From CAVVVS01 sp963751355 (GTDB lineage: Bacteria > Bacteroidota > Ignavibacteria > Ignavibacteriales > Ignavibacteriaceae): DNA of 64,000 nt. Position 1 is the first letter of the stretch; each line of letters starts with the position of its first letter. Location of the stretch: assembly GCA_963751355.1 (NCBI GenBank), contig CAVVVS010000046.1, positions 1-64,000 of the forward strand, written 5' to 3'. Both the position numbers and the translations under genes were made by a program. Below, in pieces: positions 47,065 to 56,101 of the stretch. The notes under the pieces were generated by a model. That model was not told where the DNA came from. It worked only from the letters and a program-made list of their open reading frames with translations, and did not search any database.

Positions 47065-48303
47065 TTAATCTTGAATTGGGTTCATAATTTTTCCGGCAAA
47101 TAAAATTGTATTTGAACTATTCTCTTTAATTACAAAAAGGAACGGTCTATTTACATTTATGATCAAAGGTGAAGGTTCAACAGAAGTTTTGCTAATTTCA
47201 ACCGATGTTGCAGCAGCGGCTTCGGTACCTTCTTCGTTGACATCTACATAAGTTTTATGTTTAACTTTACTAATAAACAAACCACCGTTTTTATTTATTT
47301 TCGTAAAGTCCGCATCGCCGGGATTAAATGCCGATTTCATACCCAAATCAATCAGCGGATCATTCAATTCGTATTCACATTCAATTTTAAATTTTGGAAG
47401 TATAACGGTACATTCTTGTTTAGATAAATCATTTATCCAGCTAACCAGTTTCTGCCTGTTCAATTGTCCGGTTATTGTATTTATACTTTGACCCGGTTTT
47501 GGAAGAATAACCATCATGCTGAAACTGCTGTCCCCGTATGGAAGATCAACAGCTTGAATTAAATTATTCGAGAGACAATTATAATTGCCCTCCTGACTCA
47601 TAAATTTCCGTAATACTGTACTGCCATCAGCCAGGTAAAAATTTCTATCCGTTGTATTGCTTTTATCGAATTCGTACTTCCAGGCTCCCTTGAAGTAAAT
47701 TGCGTTGATTAAATACATGACTGCGTCTTTTGGTATTTCCGAAATTATCTTATTTATTTTTCCGTTTGTATTTTCATTTACCCAGTTATTTATAGCATCA
47801 ACGGATGAAGGATCCGAAAAATCAATTGACCGGACTAAAGCATCGAAATAGTTTTTGTTCACATTAATAAAATTCTGTTCAACATAAAAATTATTTTTGT
47901 ACCATATTGAATTTGCAATCTGCATAGCTACTTTTGGATCGGCGTTTGTAAGAAGTTTAATTAAGTCTTTAAATGTTTTGTTTATTTCATCCTGAGATAA
48001 CCCTGCATAACCGAGAGTTGATCGCATTTCGTCCAGTGTACTGCCTTCAGCTCCGTTCATTGTCATCCCCAAATCCATCGAGACACTTAGAGGGGAGATA
48101 AATATATTTTCATTTTTATTCGATTCATCAAGTTTCTTCAATAAATTCAAACCAAATTCATCCGAGGAAATTCCAACTTTCTTTTGTAGTTCTGTTAGTG
48201 CAATTTTTTTGATTTGATCCGGACCGGCAATTTGATTTGAACATTGAATAAGAAGAAAGGAGATTGAAACAATTACTGAAATAAATAAATATTTTTTCAT
48301 CAT
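47065..48303 (-). CDS. Serpin-family protease inhibitor, lipoprotein
   Basis: 412 residues from the ATG at 48303 (AGAGA upstream; in-frame ATGs at 48315 and 48300 are alternatives). The N-terminus has a lipobox (ISFLLIQC), so the serpin is anchored to a membrane. The body is a complete serpin: NIFISPLSVSMDLGMTMNGA, LINAIYFKGAWKYEFD, DLPYGDSSFSMMVILP. The reactive-loop hinge GTEAAAAT (about residue 359), rich in small residues, predicts a true inhibitor that undergoes loop insertion. The loop is about three residues longer than in alpha-1-antitrypsin, so P1 cannot be fixed; the K-T-S region is the best guess. It may protect the cell from its own or foreign surface proteases. Confidence 0.93.
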   Translation of the reverse strand: MMKKYLFISVIVSISFLLIQCSNQIAGPDQIKKIALTELQKKVGISSDEFGLNLLKKLDESNKNENIFISPLSVSMDLGMTMNGAEGSTLDEMRSTLGYAGLSQDEINKTFKDLIKLLTNADPKVAMQIANSIWYKNNFYVEQNFINVNKNYFDALVRSIDFSDPSSVDAINNWVNENTNGKINKIISEIPKDAVMYLINAIYFKGAWKYEFDKSNTTDRNFYLADGSTVLRKFMSQEGNYNCLSNNLIQAVDLPYGDSSFSMMVILPKPGQSINTITGQLNRQKLVSWINDLSKQECTVILPKFKIECEYELNDPLIDLGMKSAFNPGDADFTKINKNGGLFISKVKHKTYVDVNEEGTEAAAATSVEISKTSVEPSPLIINVNRPFLFVIKENSSNTILFAGKIMNPIQD

Positions 48304-48412
48304 CAATTCTCTCATGATGTTCGTAAATTATAATTCAAAGGTCAACAATTATGCCTGCCTATTTGTTTTGTTTTTATGCGGGTTTTAAAGATATTTTGAG
48401 TTATATGAAGAG

Positions 48413-48458
48413 TTTTTATCATCAGATTCCTGAGAGTGTATCAGATTTCTGATAAAAA
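48413..48458. repeat. Inverted repeat between divergent serpin and AlaX-like genes
   Basis: TTTTTATCA (48413-48421) pairs with TGATAAAAA (48450-48458). The inner part also has two direct copies of ATCAGATT. It could be an operator or a transcript hairpin; no known site is recognised. Confidence 0.4.
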
Positions 48459-48535
48459 ATGATCCGGCCAAAGTAAAATAAAATCTAAGTTTTTCTTATT
48501 TTTGCCATTGCTTTAATAAAAGTTGGAAAGGAAAA

Positions 48536-48982
48536 ATGGGACATAAAGATTATCCGCCAAAGATGCACACAGCAGAGCACATTTTGAATCAGACCATGGT
48601 AAGAATGTTTAACTGCGGCAGGTCGTTCAGTAACCACCTGGAAAAGAAAAAATCCAAATGCGATTATCACTTACACCGTGATATCACCGGAAATGAGATT
48701 GCAGAAATTGAAGAAAGAGTAAACAAAGTAATTACTTCCAATCTGATCGTGAGCGAAGAATTTATAAGCCGGGATGACGCGGATAAAAATTTTGTACTCG
48801 ACCGTCTGCCGGATGATGCGGGAGAAAGTATAAGGATTATTAAAGTTGGTGATTACGATGCTTGTCCCTGCATAGGGCAGCATGTATCATCAACAACAGA
48901 AATCGGAACCTTCAAAATTATTTCGACAAATTTTGAGAATGATGTTCTTAGAATCCGGTTTAAATTAATTGACAGCAATTAG
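48536..48982 (+). CDS. Free-standing alanyl-tRNA editing-like protein (AlaX type)
   Basis: 148 residues matching the tRNA-SAD/AlaX editing domain, which hydrolyses Ser- or Gly-tRNA(Ala) in trans. The zinc site is visible as H11-x3-H15 (HTAEHILNQ) and C112-x3-H116 (CPCIGQH). It lacks the aminoacylation half of AlaRS, so it is a short editing factor. The ATG at 48536 has GGAAAGGA upstream. It stands alone, divergent from the serpin operon. Exact tRNA specificity cannot be read from the sequence, and a ThrRS-type editing variant is a less likely alternative. Confidence 0.85.
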   Translation: MGHKDYPPKMHTAEHILNQTMVRMFNCGRSFSNHLEKKKSKCDYHLHRDITGNEIAEIEERVNKVITSNLIVSEEFISRDDADKNFVLDRLPDDAGESIRIIKVGDYDACPCIGQHVSSTTEIGTFKIISTNFENDVLRIRFKLIDSN

Positions 48983-49295
48983 ACCTAATTTTTTATTATT
49001 TGATTTATTGTTATTTAACAGTCACTTGTAGTCATAAGTTTTTCCCGTCATTGATGGTAATTTGGTGTTAACATCTAATTCAATTATATGTTATTCTCCT
49101 TGGTACTCTGTGCCTTCTCAGCGGACTCTGTGTAATTGTAATTCATGAGTAGGGACACAGAGTACACAAAGGACCACTAAGAACCGCAAAGAAGATCTAA
49201 TAAAAATTTATCAAAATTCCATTCTTTTTAATTTTTTATACTTTTCTTTTTATCTTTGGATAAAGATGCATTTAAAATTTGAAAAAGGAGATTGA
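48983..49295. other. Intergenic region with a CTCTGTG-type inverted repeat
   Basis: 313 bp before the M49-like gene. TACTCTGTG (49104-49112) pairs with CACAGAGTA (49156-49164). The surrounding text (TGCCTTCTCAG, GGACACAGAGTACACAAAGG) looks like the widespread CTCTGTG/CACAGAG intergenic repeats of environmental genomes. No gene is supported. Confidence 0.5.
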
Positions 49296-50969
49296 ATGAA
49301 ACAGTTTATAATTATCTGTTTATTTTCCGCACTGCTTTTACCAGGCTGTAAAAGCAATAATTCACCTCAAAAAGACACGAAGGAAATACAAATGCTCAAA
49401 GATAAAATTGCAAAATTTGCACCTGTTGAAGTTAAATATGACAGCACTGTATTAAATGATCGGCAGAAAAAAGTTATTCGTTATTTATACCAAGCATCCA
49501 AAGTAATGGATAAGATTTACCTTGATCAGGAATATTCGAAAAACCTGGAAATTCAGAAGAAACTTGAAACAGCGGATTCGGAGGTCGATAAACTGAAACT
49601 AAAATATTTTAACATCGTCGGAGGACCCTTCGATATACTTGATCATGATAAGCCTTTTATCGGAACGGAACAGAAACCTGAAGGAGCAAATTACTATCCC
49701 GAAGACATGACTAAAGAAGAGTTTAATGATTGGGTTAAACAGCATCCGTCCGATGAAAAAAGTTTCACTTCCACATTTACTGTTATCAGAAGACAGAACG
49801 GTAAATTAGCTGCTATTCCGTATTCCGAATTCTATAAAACCGATTTAGATAAAGCCGCCAAGCTTTTACGCGAAGCTGCAAGTTACTGCGATAATTCATC
49901 ACTTAAAAAATATCTAACTTTAAGAGCCAAAGCTTTTGATACGAACGATTACTTTGACAGCGATATGGCATGGATGGATGTTAAAGATAACACCATAGAA
50001 ACGGTCATTGGTCCCTATGAAGTTTACGAAGATGGTCTTTTTAATTATAAGGCAGCTTTCGAAAGTTTTGTCACAATAAAGGATCCGGCAGAAAGCGCCA
50101 AGCTGAAAAAATTTGCACATTACTTGCAGGACATTGAAAACCATCTTCCGATACCCGATAAATATAAAAACCACAGCCGAGGTTCCGAATCACCAATTGC
50201 TGTAGTGAACGAGGTGTATGCAGGAGGAGAAGCCCATTACGGGATTCAGACACTTGCATTTAATTTGCCGAATGATGAAAGAGTGCGTGAAGCAAAGGGC
50301 TCAAAAAAAGTTATGCTGAAAAATCTTCACGAAGCAAAATTTGAAAAACTCTTGAAGCCGATTGCCGAAATTGTACTGGCAAAAGATCAGCTTCCGTACG
50401 TTACATTTTCAGGATTTTTCAATCACACTTTGATGCACGAAATTTCACACGGAGTCGGTCCCGGAGTAATAACAGTGAACGGTAAAAAGACTACCGTACA
50501 AAAAGAACTGAAAGAAACTTACTCCACACTCGAGGAATGCAAAGCCGATATACTCGGAATGTATAACAACGATTATATGATTGAAAAAGGAATTTATCCG
50601 AAAGAGTTTGAGAAACAAAATTATGTAACATTTTTAGCCGGAATTTTCAGATCGATCAGGTTTGGAATAAATGAGGCACACGGCGGCGGGAATGCAATTA
50701 TTTATAATTATCTTTTGGAACACGGCGGATATGAATATAATTCCAATATGCAAAAGGTAAATGTAAATTTTGATAAAATATATCCTGCATTAAAACAGCT
50801 TGCACACGATGTTCTTATGCTGCAGGCAACGGGAAATTACGAAGGCGCAAAAAAATTCATGGAAAAATATGATGTTATCTCACCGTCCATGGAAAAACTG
50901 AGGGAAAAGTTAAAATATCTGCCCGTTGATATAAAACCTGTTTATCAAATTGAAGAAGAAATGCAGTAA
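49296..50969 (+). CDS. M49-like (dipeptidyl-peptidase III-like) zinc peptidase, lipoprotein
   Basis: 557 residues with a lipobox (ALLLPGC). The zinc site is HEISH at 381-385 (HTLMHEISHGVGPG) with a second motif EECKAD from E413, matching the two-motif layout of the M49 family. Classical DPP III has HExxGH with an extra residue; the HExxHG(V/I)GP form seen here occurs in the DPPIII-like domain of related NUDIX-associated proteins, so this is a sister branch, not orthodox DPP III. Other conserved blocks: VVNEVYAGGEAHYGIQTLAF, EAHGGGNAI. It probably acts on short peptides at the envelope. AAAAAGGAG precedes the ATG. Confidence 0.85.
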   Translation: MKQFIIICLFSALLLPGCKSNNSPQKDTKEIQMLKDKIAKFAPVEVKYDSTVLNDRQKKVIRYLYQASKVMDKIYLDQEYSKNLEIQKKLETADSEVDKLKLKYFNIVGGPFDILDHDKPFIGTEQKPEGANYYPEDMTKEEFNDWVKQHPSDEKSFTSTFTVIRRQNGKLAAIPYSEFYKTDLDKAAKLLREAASYCDNSSLKKYLTLRAKAFDTNDYFDSDMAWMDVKDNTIETVIGPYEVYEDGLFNYKAAFESFVTIKDPAESAKLKKFAHYLQDIENHLPIPDKYKNHSRGSESPIAVVNEVYAGGEAHYGIQTLAFNLPNDERVREAKGSKKVMLKNLHEAKFEKLLKPIAEIVLAKDQLPYVTFSGFFNHTLMHEISHGVGPGVITVNGKKTTVQKELKETYSTLEECKADILGMYNNDYMIEKGIYPKEFEKQNYVTFLAGIFRSIRFGINEAHGGGNAIIYNYLLEHGGYEYNSNMQKVNVNFDKIYPALKQLAHDVLMLQATGNYEGAKKFMEKYDVISPSMEKLREKLKYLPVDIKPVYQIEEEMQ

Positions 50970-51007
50970 TTTATTAATGCATATTACTAAAGCTAAAATT
51001 TCAATAA

Positions 51008-51037
51008 CCCCGGCATTAAAAAACCGGGGCGATTTTT
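51008..51037 (+). terminator. Terminator after the M49-like gene
   Basis: CCCCGG (51008-51013) pairs with CCGGGG (51024-51029), followed by CGATTTTT. It lies 40 bp after the stop codon. Confidence 0.8.
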
Positions 51038-51067
51038 ACAATTTATAGTTTATAATAATTAAATCTA

Positions 51068-52516
51068 ATGTCTAGTGAAAAGAAAACCCTGATTATCTCT
51101 CTAATAGGAACTTCTTTGCTTCTATTAATTTTCCAATTGACATTAATATATAATCACTTCTATTCTTTATCAGCGGACGAATCGGGTCACACTTTACAAG
51201 CCTATTATTGGTATAAAGGGAATTATTCTATTTTCGGAGTCTGGCTTCCTTTTTATAAAATCTTGGTAGGCTCATTATTGAACATATATAATAACCTATT
51301 TTTAATGCCGAGAATAATCAGTATGGTTTTCGGAACAAGCACATTAATAGGTATAATGTTACTATCAGATGAGTTGTTTCACCAGCCCTTAACAACATTT
51401 TTAACCGGGTTTTTAGGTGCGTTATTTTTCCCGCTGGTAATTTTAAGTGTAGTCCCTCTCATGGAAATTATGTACTTCTTCTTTGTTATTGTTTCTCTTT
51501 TATTTTTAATAAAATATTTAGATACGAAACGTGTGGGTTTGTTATTCATCAGCACTTCTTTTTGTGCTGTTGCAACAACAATAAGATATGAAGCATGGAT
51601 TTTCGCCGGCGTTATATTTTTGTTATTAGCATTTTTATCCTTCATTAAAAAGGTTGAACTAAAGATAAAACATCTTTCTGCTACATTTCTAATATTATTC
51701 ATATTCCCGTTTGTTTGGATCATCTTATATTCATTTGATGCACATGCTTTTGGTTTTATATCTTCGGTATCCAGTGTGTATCATCCCGGTCCAATATATG
51801 CAGAGATAAAAAATAACGTTCTATTTCAGTTCATAGAATTAAATTTCCGTTCGCTAAATATAATCGGGATTATTGTTTTAATATTTTTTGTTGTTAAGAG
51901 TTCAAATGTTAGAAGATTTATATTTGCAGCTTTCTTTCCGCTGCTTATATTCGGGATATATTCATTTATATATAAAACAATGCCTACACATAACTTTTGG
52001 AGAATTGCCGGTATATGGTCTATTTTACTTCTCCCTTTTACGGCTTACTGGCTTAATTCTCTTACTGACTCAACCTTAATAAACAAATCACTAGGTAAGA
52101 TCAGCTTTTTCGTAATATTAGTTGTAGTTTCAATTTCATTCATCACACAAACACTTGACCGCAGCAGTAAATCTTATTTCACAGAAAATGATTTGCAAGC
52201 GGGCAAGTATTTAAATTCGTTAATAAGAAAGAACAATTATAATATTTTAATCGAACCTGCACGGTGGAAATTTTTAAATATAATTGTGGCATCAGAGCAT
52301 CCGGATAGATTCGTAAAAAATGGAAGAAGCAATAATGCTAAATTTTTATCAGTAGAAGCTGTTCAAAAAGATACTGTGAATGATAAAGAATTATTCAAAT
52401 TAGGAATAAAATATTTGATTTTTCAAAGTGACGGATTAAAACAAATAATTGAAAAGGAACCAAATATTATAAAGCAAAAAGATTTTCACAATTGGAGAAT
52501 TTATAAGCTACAATAA
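51068..52516 (+). CDS. GT39/PMT-like polytopic membrane glycosyltransferase
   Basis: 482 residues with about 10-11 membrane helices. The first outside loop carries the paired acidic motif SADESGH, the catalytic Asp/Glu position of the GT-C fold (PMT, ArnT and related), followed by AYYWYKGNYSIFGVW. A soluble C-terminal part of about 100 residues ends WRIYKL. GT-C enzymes transfer a sugar from a polyprenyl-phosphate donor to lipid or protein outside the inner membrane. Acceptor and sugar are unknown. It ends 7 bp from the convergent transglycosylase gene. Confidence 0.8.
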   Translation: MSSEKKTLIISLIGTSLLLLIFQLTLIYNHFYSLSADESGHTLQAYYWYKGNYSIFGVWLPFYKILVGSLLNIYNNLFLMPRIISMVFGTSTLIGIMLLSDELFHQPLTTFLTGFLGALFFPLVILSVVPLMEIMYFFFVIVSLLFLIKYLDTKRVGLLFISTSFCAVATTIRYEAWIFAGVIFLLLAFLSFIKKVELKIKHLSATFLILFIFPFVWIILYSFDAHAFGFISSVSSVYHPGPIYAEIKNNVLFQFIELNFRSLNIIGIIVLIFFVVKSSNVRRFIFAAFFPLLIFGIYSFIYKTMPTHNFWRIAGIWSILLLPFTAYWLNSLTDSTLINKSLGKISFFVILVVVSISFITQTLDRSSKSYFTENDLQAGKYLNSLIRKNNYNILIEPARWKFLNIIVASEHPDRFVKNGRSNNAKFLSVEAVQKDTVNDKELFKLGIKYLIFQSDGLKQIIEKEPNIIKQKDFHNWRIYKLQ

Positions 52517-52523
52517 TTCAATT

Positions 52524-53519
52524 TCACTCTTCTGTTTCCGTTACCATATCTTTTTGATCAGGCAGTATTATATTGTAAACTTTTCCGGTCTTATCCGGCA
52601 TTTCAACATCCCTTAACCAGGGATTATAATATTTCAATGTTGCGTAATCCATTCCGTGTTCTTCAGCGAAAACGGCGAGATCTTTTATTGTGTGGTTTAC
52701 AGTAATAGTTTCAGTATTAAGGGCTGGATATAAATCTCTCTTCGTAATATAAAAGCCGTATTCTTTAGGATTATTGAGGATAGTCTTTAGAGCTACTACG
52801 CGGGCAATATATCGTTCGGTTTCCTCCCCGAGTACCAGATGATAGTAATTATCCGCATGTTGTTTTTCCATCTGCTTCTTTAAACCGTCGACGCCAAAAT
52901 TGTACGATGCCGCCGCAAGAGTCCAGCTTTGGAATTCATTATATGAATCATTTAAATACCTGCAGGCAGCCTCGGTTGATTTTATAACATTATATCTTTC
53001 ATCGATAGATTTATTCACTTCAAGTCCGTATTTCTTAGCTGCTTTTTCGGTTAATTGCCAGAATCCTACTGCGCCAGCCGGAGATACTACATTAGTTAAT
53101 CCGCTTTCAATTAAGCAGACATACTTGAAATCATCAGGGATGTTATTCTTCTTTAAAATTGGTTCAATTACCGGGAACCAACGGTTGATTCTTTTAATTG
53201 CCAATATAGTATAGGAATGGAAGTAGGTATTGACAATAAATTCCCTGTCAACCCGTTCTTTAATTCTAAAATTATCAAGAGGTACTTTTTCCCCGGCAAA
53301 GGATAACTTACTAGGAATAGGAGGCGATACAATGCGATAATCTTGAGGAAATAACTCACTTGTCTCTTTGCTTGCATGTGTATTTATTTTCCCTTCATCA
53401 TTTGCTGTGGTTAATCCAAATATAACTAAGATAATAATACCTACAGCAAAACCGATAAAGAAATAGAAATAGTTCGTTTGATAAAATTTTTTCTCAGTCG
53501 ATTCTTTTCCGTTTTCCAT
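52524..53519 (-). CDS. Membrane-anchored lytic transglycosylase with C-terminal LysM-like domain
   Basis: 331 residues. A single N-terminal helix (about 18-38) anchors the protein to the inner membrane. The SLT domain (about 115-225) shows the catalytic Glu in CLIESGLTN (E138), then SPAGAVGFWQLT and AAASYNFGVDGL. Residues about 274-323 resemble a LysM motif (VNHTIKDLAVFAEEHGMDYATL). Such MltD-like enzymes cleave the MurNAc-GlcNAc bond forming 1,6-anhydro ends. The AAGGAG box is four bases from the ATG. Confidence 0.9.
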   Translation of the reverse strand: MENGKESTEKKFYQTNYFYFFIGFAVGIIILVIFGLTTANDEGKINTHASKETSELFPQDYRIVSPPIPSKLSFAGEKVPLDNFRIKERVDREFIVNTYFHSYTILAIKRINRWFPVIEPILKKNNIPDDFKYVCLIESGLTNVVSPAGAVGFWQLTEKAAKKYGLEVNKSIDERYNVIKSTEAACRYLNDSYNEFQSWTLAAASYNFGVDGLKKQMEKQHADNYYHLVLGEETERYIARVVALKTILNNPKEYGFYITKRDLYPALNTETITVNHTIKDLAVFAEEHGMDYATLKYYNPWLRDVEMPDKTGKVYNIILPDQKDMVTETEE

Positions 53520-53544
53520 GCATCTCCTTTGTCATTAGTAGTAT

Positions 53545-53592
53545 GGGTAGAAGGTATAGGAGTATCTATAATTATCCTATACCTTTATACCC
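53545..53592 (-). terminator. Long hairpin between the TlpA-like and transglycosylase genes
   Basis: GGGTA-AAGGTATAGGA (53545-53561) pairs with TCCTATACCTT-TACCC (53575-53592), a 16-pair stem with small bulges and a 13-base loop. Both neighbours are on the minus strand, so it may terminate the upstream gene or fold in the 5' leader of the transglycosylase mRNA. Confidence 0.5.
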
Positions 53593-53648
53593 TTATAACA
53601 TTATACTCTATCCGCGTACTGATTTTTAATTTTCAAATATATTTATAC

Positions 53649-55571
53649 TTAACTTTTATTCAGCATTGAAATAACCGTTGAAATTTCTTTCACCATCTGA
53701 TCGGTATTTCCGCCGAAACCAATACTCTTAAATCTAATATTTCCGTTTTTATCTATGAAAAACTTTGTCGGGATTCCACTAACGTGATATTTACCTACAA
53801 CTTTGTTTTGGGTATCCAATAAAACATCAAAAGGATAGTTGTTTTTCTTGATAAATGTTTGTGCATTTTCTTTTTTATCTTTTACCTGCTCCCAGGTGTT
53901 AACAAAGAAAAACTTGACATCCGGATTATCTGCAAATTTATTTACGGCAATTTTCATTCCCGGAAACGAAGCTTTGCATGGACCGCACCAGGTTGCCCAA
54001 AAATCTAGTATTACAGTTTTTCCTTTTAATTCTTTCAAACTGATTTCATGTCCCTCCAAATCAGTTAATTTAAAATCCGGAGCAGGCTCGTCAATCAATT
54101 GAGATTTTATTTTCGCAGCTAAACTTGAAGCTGCAGCATCCTGATATTTTGCCAGTAATTTGTCGAAATCTTTATCGCTTCCGTTTTTCTTAACGTAAGC
54201 TTGCTTAAATAAATCTTCCATGTTTTTAGTACTTTTACCCAACTTTATGAAGCCTTCGATCTTACTTAATGCTTTATCGTATTCTTTATTTGCAAGGAGT
54301 ACTTTTGCATAAAGTTCGTTCATATCTCCTTCTTCACCTTTGGAATATTTTACCGCATCAGCAAGCAGCGGTTCTGCTTCTTTATCTTTATTCAGCTTAT
54401 CTAAAACATCTGCCTCTCCGTATAAATTCAAGGCTAGATAATATTCGCGGTTTTCCAGCCAGCTTTTTCCCGTCATTGTTGCAGGCTTTTTATCGGTGGG
54501 TTTATCAACGTTGGCTTGTGCCATCTCAACCCCGGTTTTTGCCAATTCAAGTGCGCTGTTGAGATCGGCATTATCTGAAACCATTGTTTTAACGGTATTA
54601 TAAAAATAATAGGAATTTATTTTCTTCTTATGCTCAAGCAGCATATACTTTGCATTTTTGAAATCTTTATTTTTAACATATTTATTTACAATAACGGCAT
54701 AAAGATATTGAGTATAACGACTGTTGGGAAAATCATTTTGAAATTTATTCAATGCAGTTAATTGTTTATTAATATCGGATTCCTTATAAATATCCTGATA
54801 ATTTTCCATTTGAACGAAATTACCTTTAGGATATTCTTTCTTTAAGATGTTTTTATATTGATTTGCCTTTTCGGTATTTTTTATTTTTCCAAACCAATTA
54901 ACAAGCAATGATAAATCTTTTTCACTCTTATCTTTCTTTGCCTCAATAGGAGCTAATTCGTTATTTACTATTGAATCCTGTTTACTTTTATTAACGGAAG
55001 TTTCGAGTGCTAAATAATTACTCAAATATTCATCTTTGATGCCGGGATTTTTATTGAAATCTTGTTGGAAATAATCTTCTGCGAGTTTTTCATTTTTATT
55101 AACATTTAAATAATAAGTAGCCCATGAATTTATGGCGGAAGCAAGACCTGCCATACTGCCCGGAGCCACATTCCCGTTTTTATCATACAGATGAATAACA
55201 AATCCTTTATTATCATTATTTGAAAAAACTTCGTTATCACTGCCCTCTGTCGAAGCGTCAACAAATTTAATTAATACTCCGCGAGTTGTATCGGCAGTTT
55301 TAAATTTGCCTTTCCAATAGTTACCTTCTTTATACATTTTAACATCAACAGCGTTGTCCGGATTTACACTGTACAAATAGGCAACCATATTTACTGAATC
55401 ACTCTTTGCAAGTTTAGTGCTGTCCGGATTAAATGTCACAGTAACTTCATCTCCCGGGTTAGGCTTTTGAGGAGAAAATGAAAACTTGCCGGTCATTTTT
55501 TGTTGAGAACATGAAACAAGCAACAGCGTACTTAACGCTAAAAATAGAGCACCGGATAATAATCTATTCAT
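53649..55571 (-). CDS. TlpA-like thioredoxin-domain lipoprotein with long helical N-terminal region
   Basis: 640 residues with a lipobox (TLLLVSC). Residues about 25-150 are a beta-sandwich (FSPQKPNPGDEVTVTFNPD). Residues about 150-490 are TPR-like helices rich in Lys/Asn, and residues about 495-640 form a TlpA/ResA-type thioredoxin domain with WATWCGPC (C529, C532) and the cis-Pro loop SGIPTKFF. It probably reduces or oxidises disulphides outside the inner membrane, with the TPR part binding partners. A GGGAGC box precedes the ATG. Similar lipoproteins are common in Bacteroidota-type genomes. Confidence 0.88.
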   Translation of the reverse strand: MNRLLSGALFLALSTLLLVSCSQQKMTGKFSFSPQKPNPGDEVTVTFNPDSTKLAKSDSVNMVAYLYSVNPDNAVDVKMYKEGNYWKGKFKTADTTRGVLIKFVDASTEGSDNEVFSNNDNKGFVIHLYDKNGNVAPGSMAGLASAINSWATYYLNVNKNEKLAEDYFQQDFNKNPGIKDEYLSNYLALETSVNKSKQDSIVNNELAPIEAKKDKSEKDLSLLVNWFGKIKNTEKANQYKNILKKEYPKGNFVQMENYQDIYKESDINKQLTALNKFQNDFPNSRYTQYLYAVIVNKYVKNKDFKNAKYMLLEHKKKINSYYFYNTVKTMVSDNADLNSALELAKTGVEMAQANVDKPTDKKPATMTGKSWLENREYYLALNLYGEADVLDKLNKDKEAEPLLADAVKYSKGEEGDMNELYAKVLLANKEYDKALSKIEGFIKLGKSTKNMEDLFKQAYVKKNGSDKDFDKLLAKYQDAAASSLAAKIKSQLIDEPAPDFKLTDLEGHEISLKELKGKTVILDFWATWCGPCKASFPGMKIAVNKFADNPDVKFFFVNTWEQVKDKKENAQTFIKKNNYPFDVLLDTQNKVVGKYHVSGIPTKFFIDKNGNIRFKSIGFGGNTDQMVKEISTVISMLNKS

Positions 55572-56101
55572 AATAAGCTCCCTTTTTTATAGATTAAATA
55601 AGACGAATGGGACGTAATAAAAGTTTTAATTTTAATATTCAAAAAAATGTACACCAAACAAGTTAAAATTTATGATCATGCACCCTGACATTACAAATGC
55701 TGCATTGTCCTCAAAAAAAGTTTATTGATTTCAGGACAGGAGTAATGAATTGATTTTTTTAATGTTTTTGACCGTGCCTGGTTTTTACTTTATAAATCAA
55801 ACGCGAAGCCCCTAAGTAAAAGACCGGCTGCCAAGATTCAAATTCATGAATTTATACTTCAAAAAAATCCTGACCAAAAAGCATAAATATTGCCAAAATA
55901 ATATTTACGAATAATCACAGCATCACCAGGAAATACTGTAGGCAAACAATGGTAATATAAAATGAACGGTATGAATTTAACTCGTTTTAACCAAAAATGA
56001 AATTCCGGGAACAATAAACCCCAAATTAAATTAATTTTCATAATCTGAAATATATTGATGGAAACCGCTAAATACATTCCACAGCAATGACCATATACAT
56101 T
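55572..56101. other. Intergenic region upstream of the TlpA-like gene
   Basis: 530 bp. One short minus-strand frame (55859-56077) is open, but it lacks a ribosome site and has no recognisable sequence. I see no RNA gene, terminator or clear repeat. Confidence 0.4.

Noticed and set aside
55859..56077. A 72-codon minus-strand frame rich in hydrophobic residues
   Set aside because: No ribosome site, no signal-peptide pattern and no neighbour in an operon. Its aromatic-rich composition looks like chance in AT-rich DNA.
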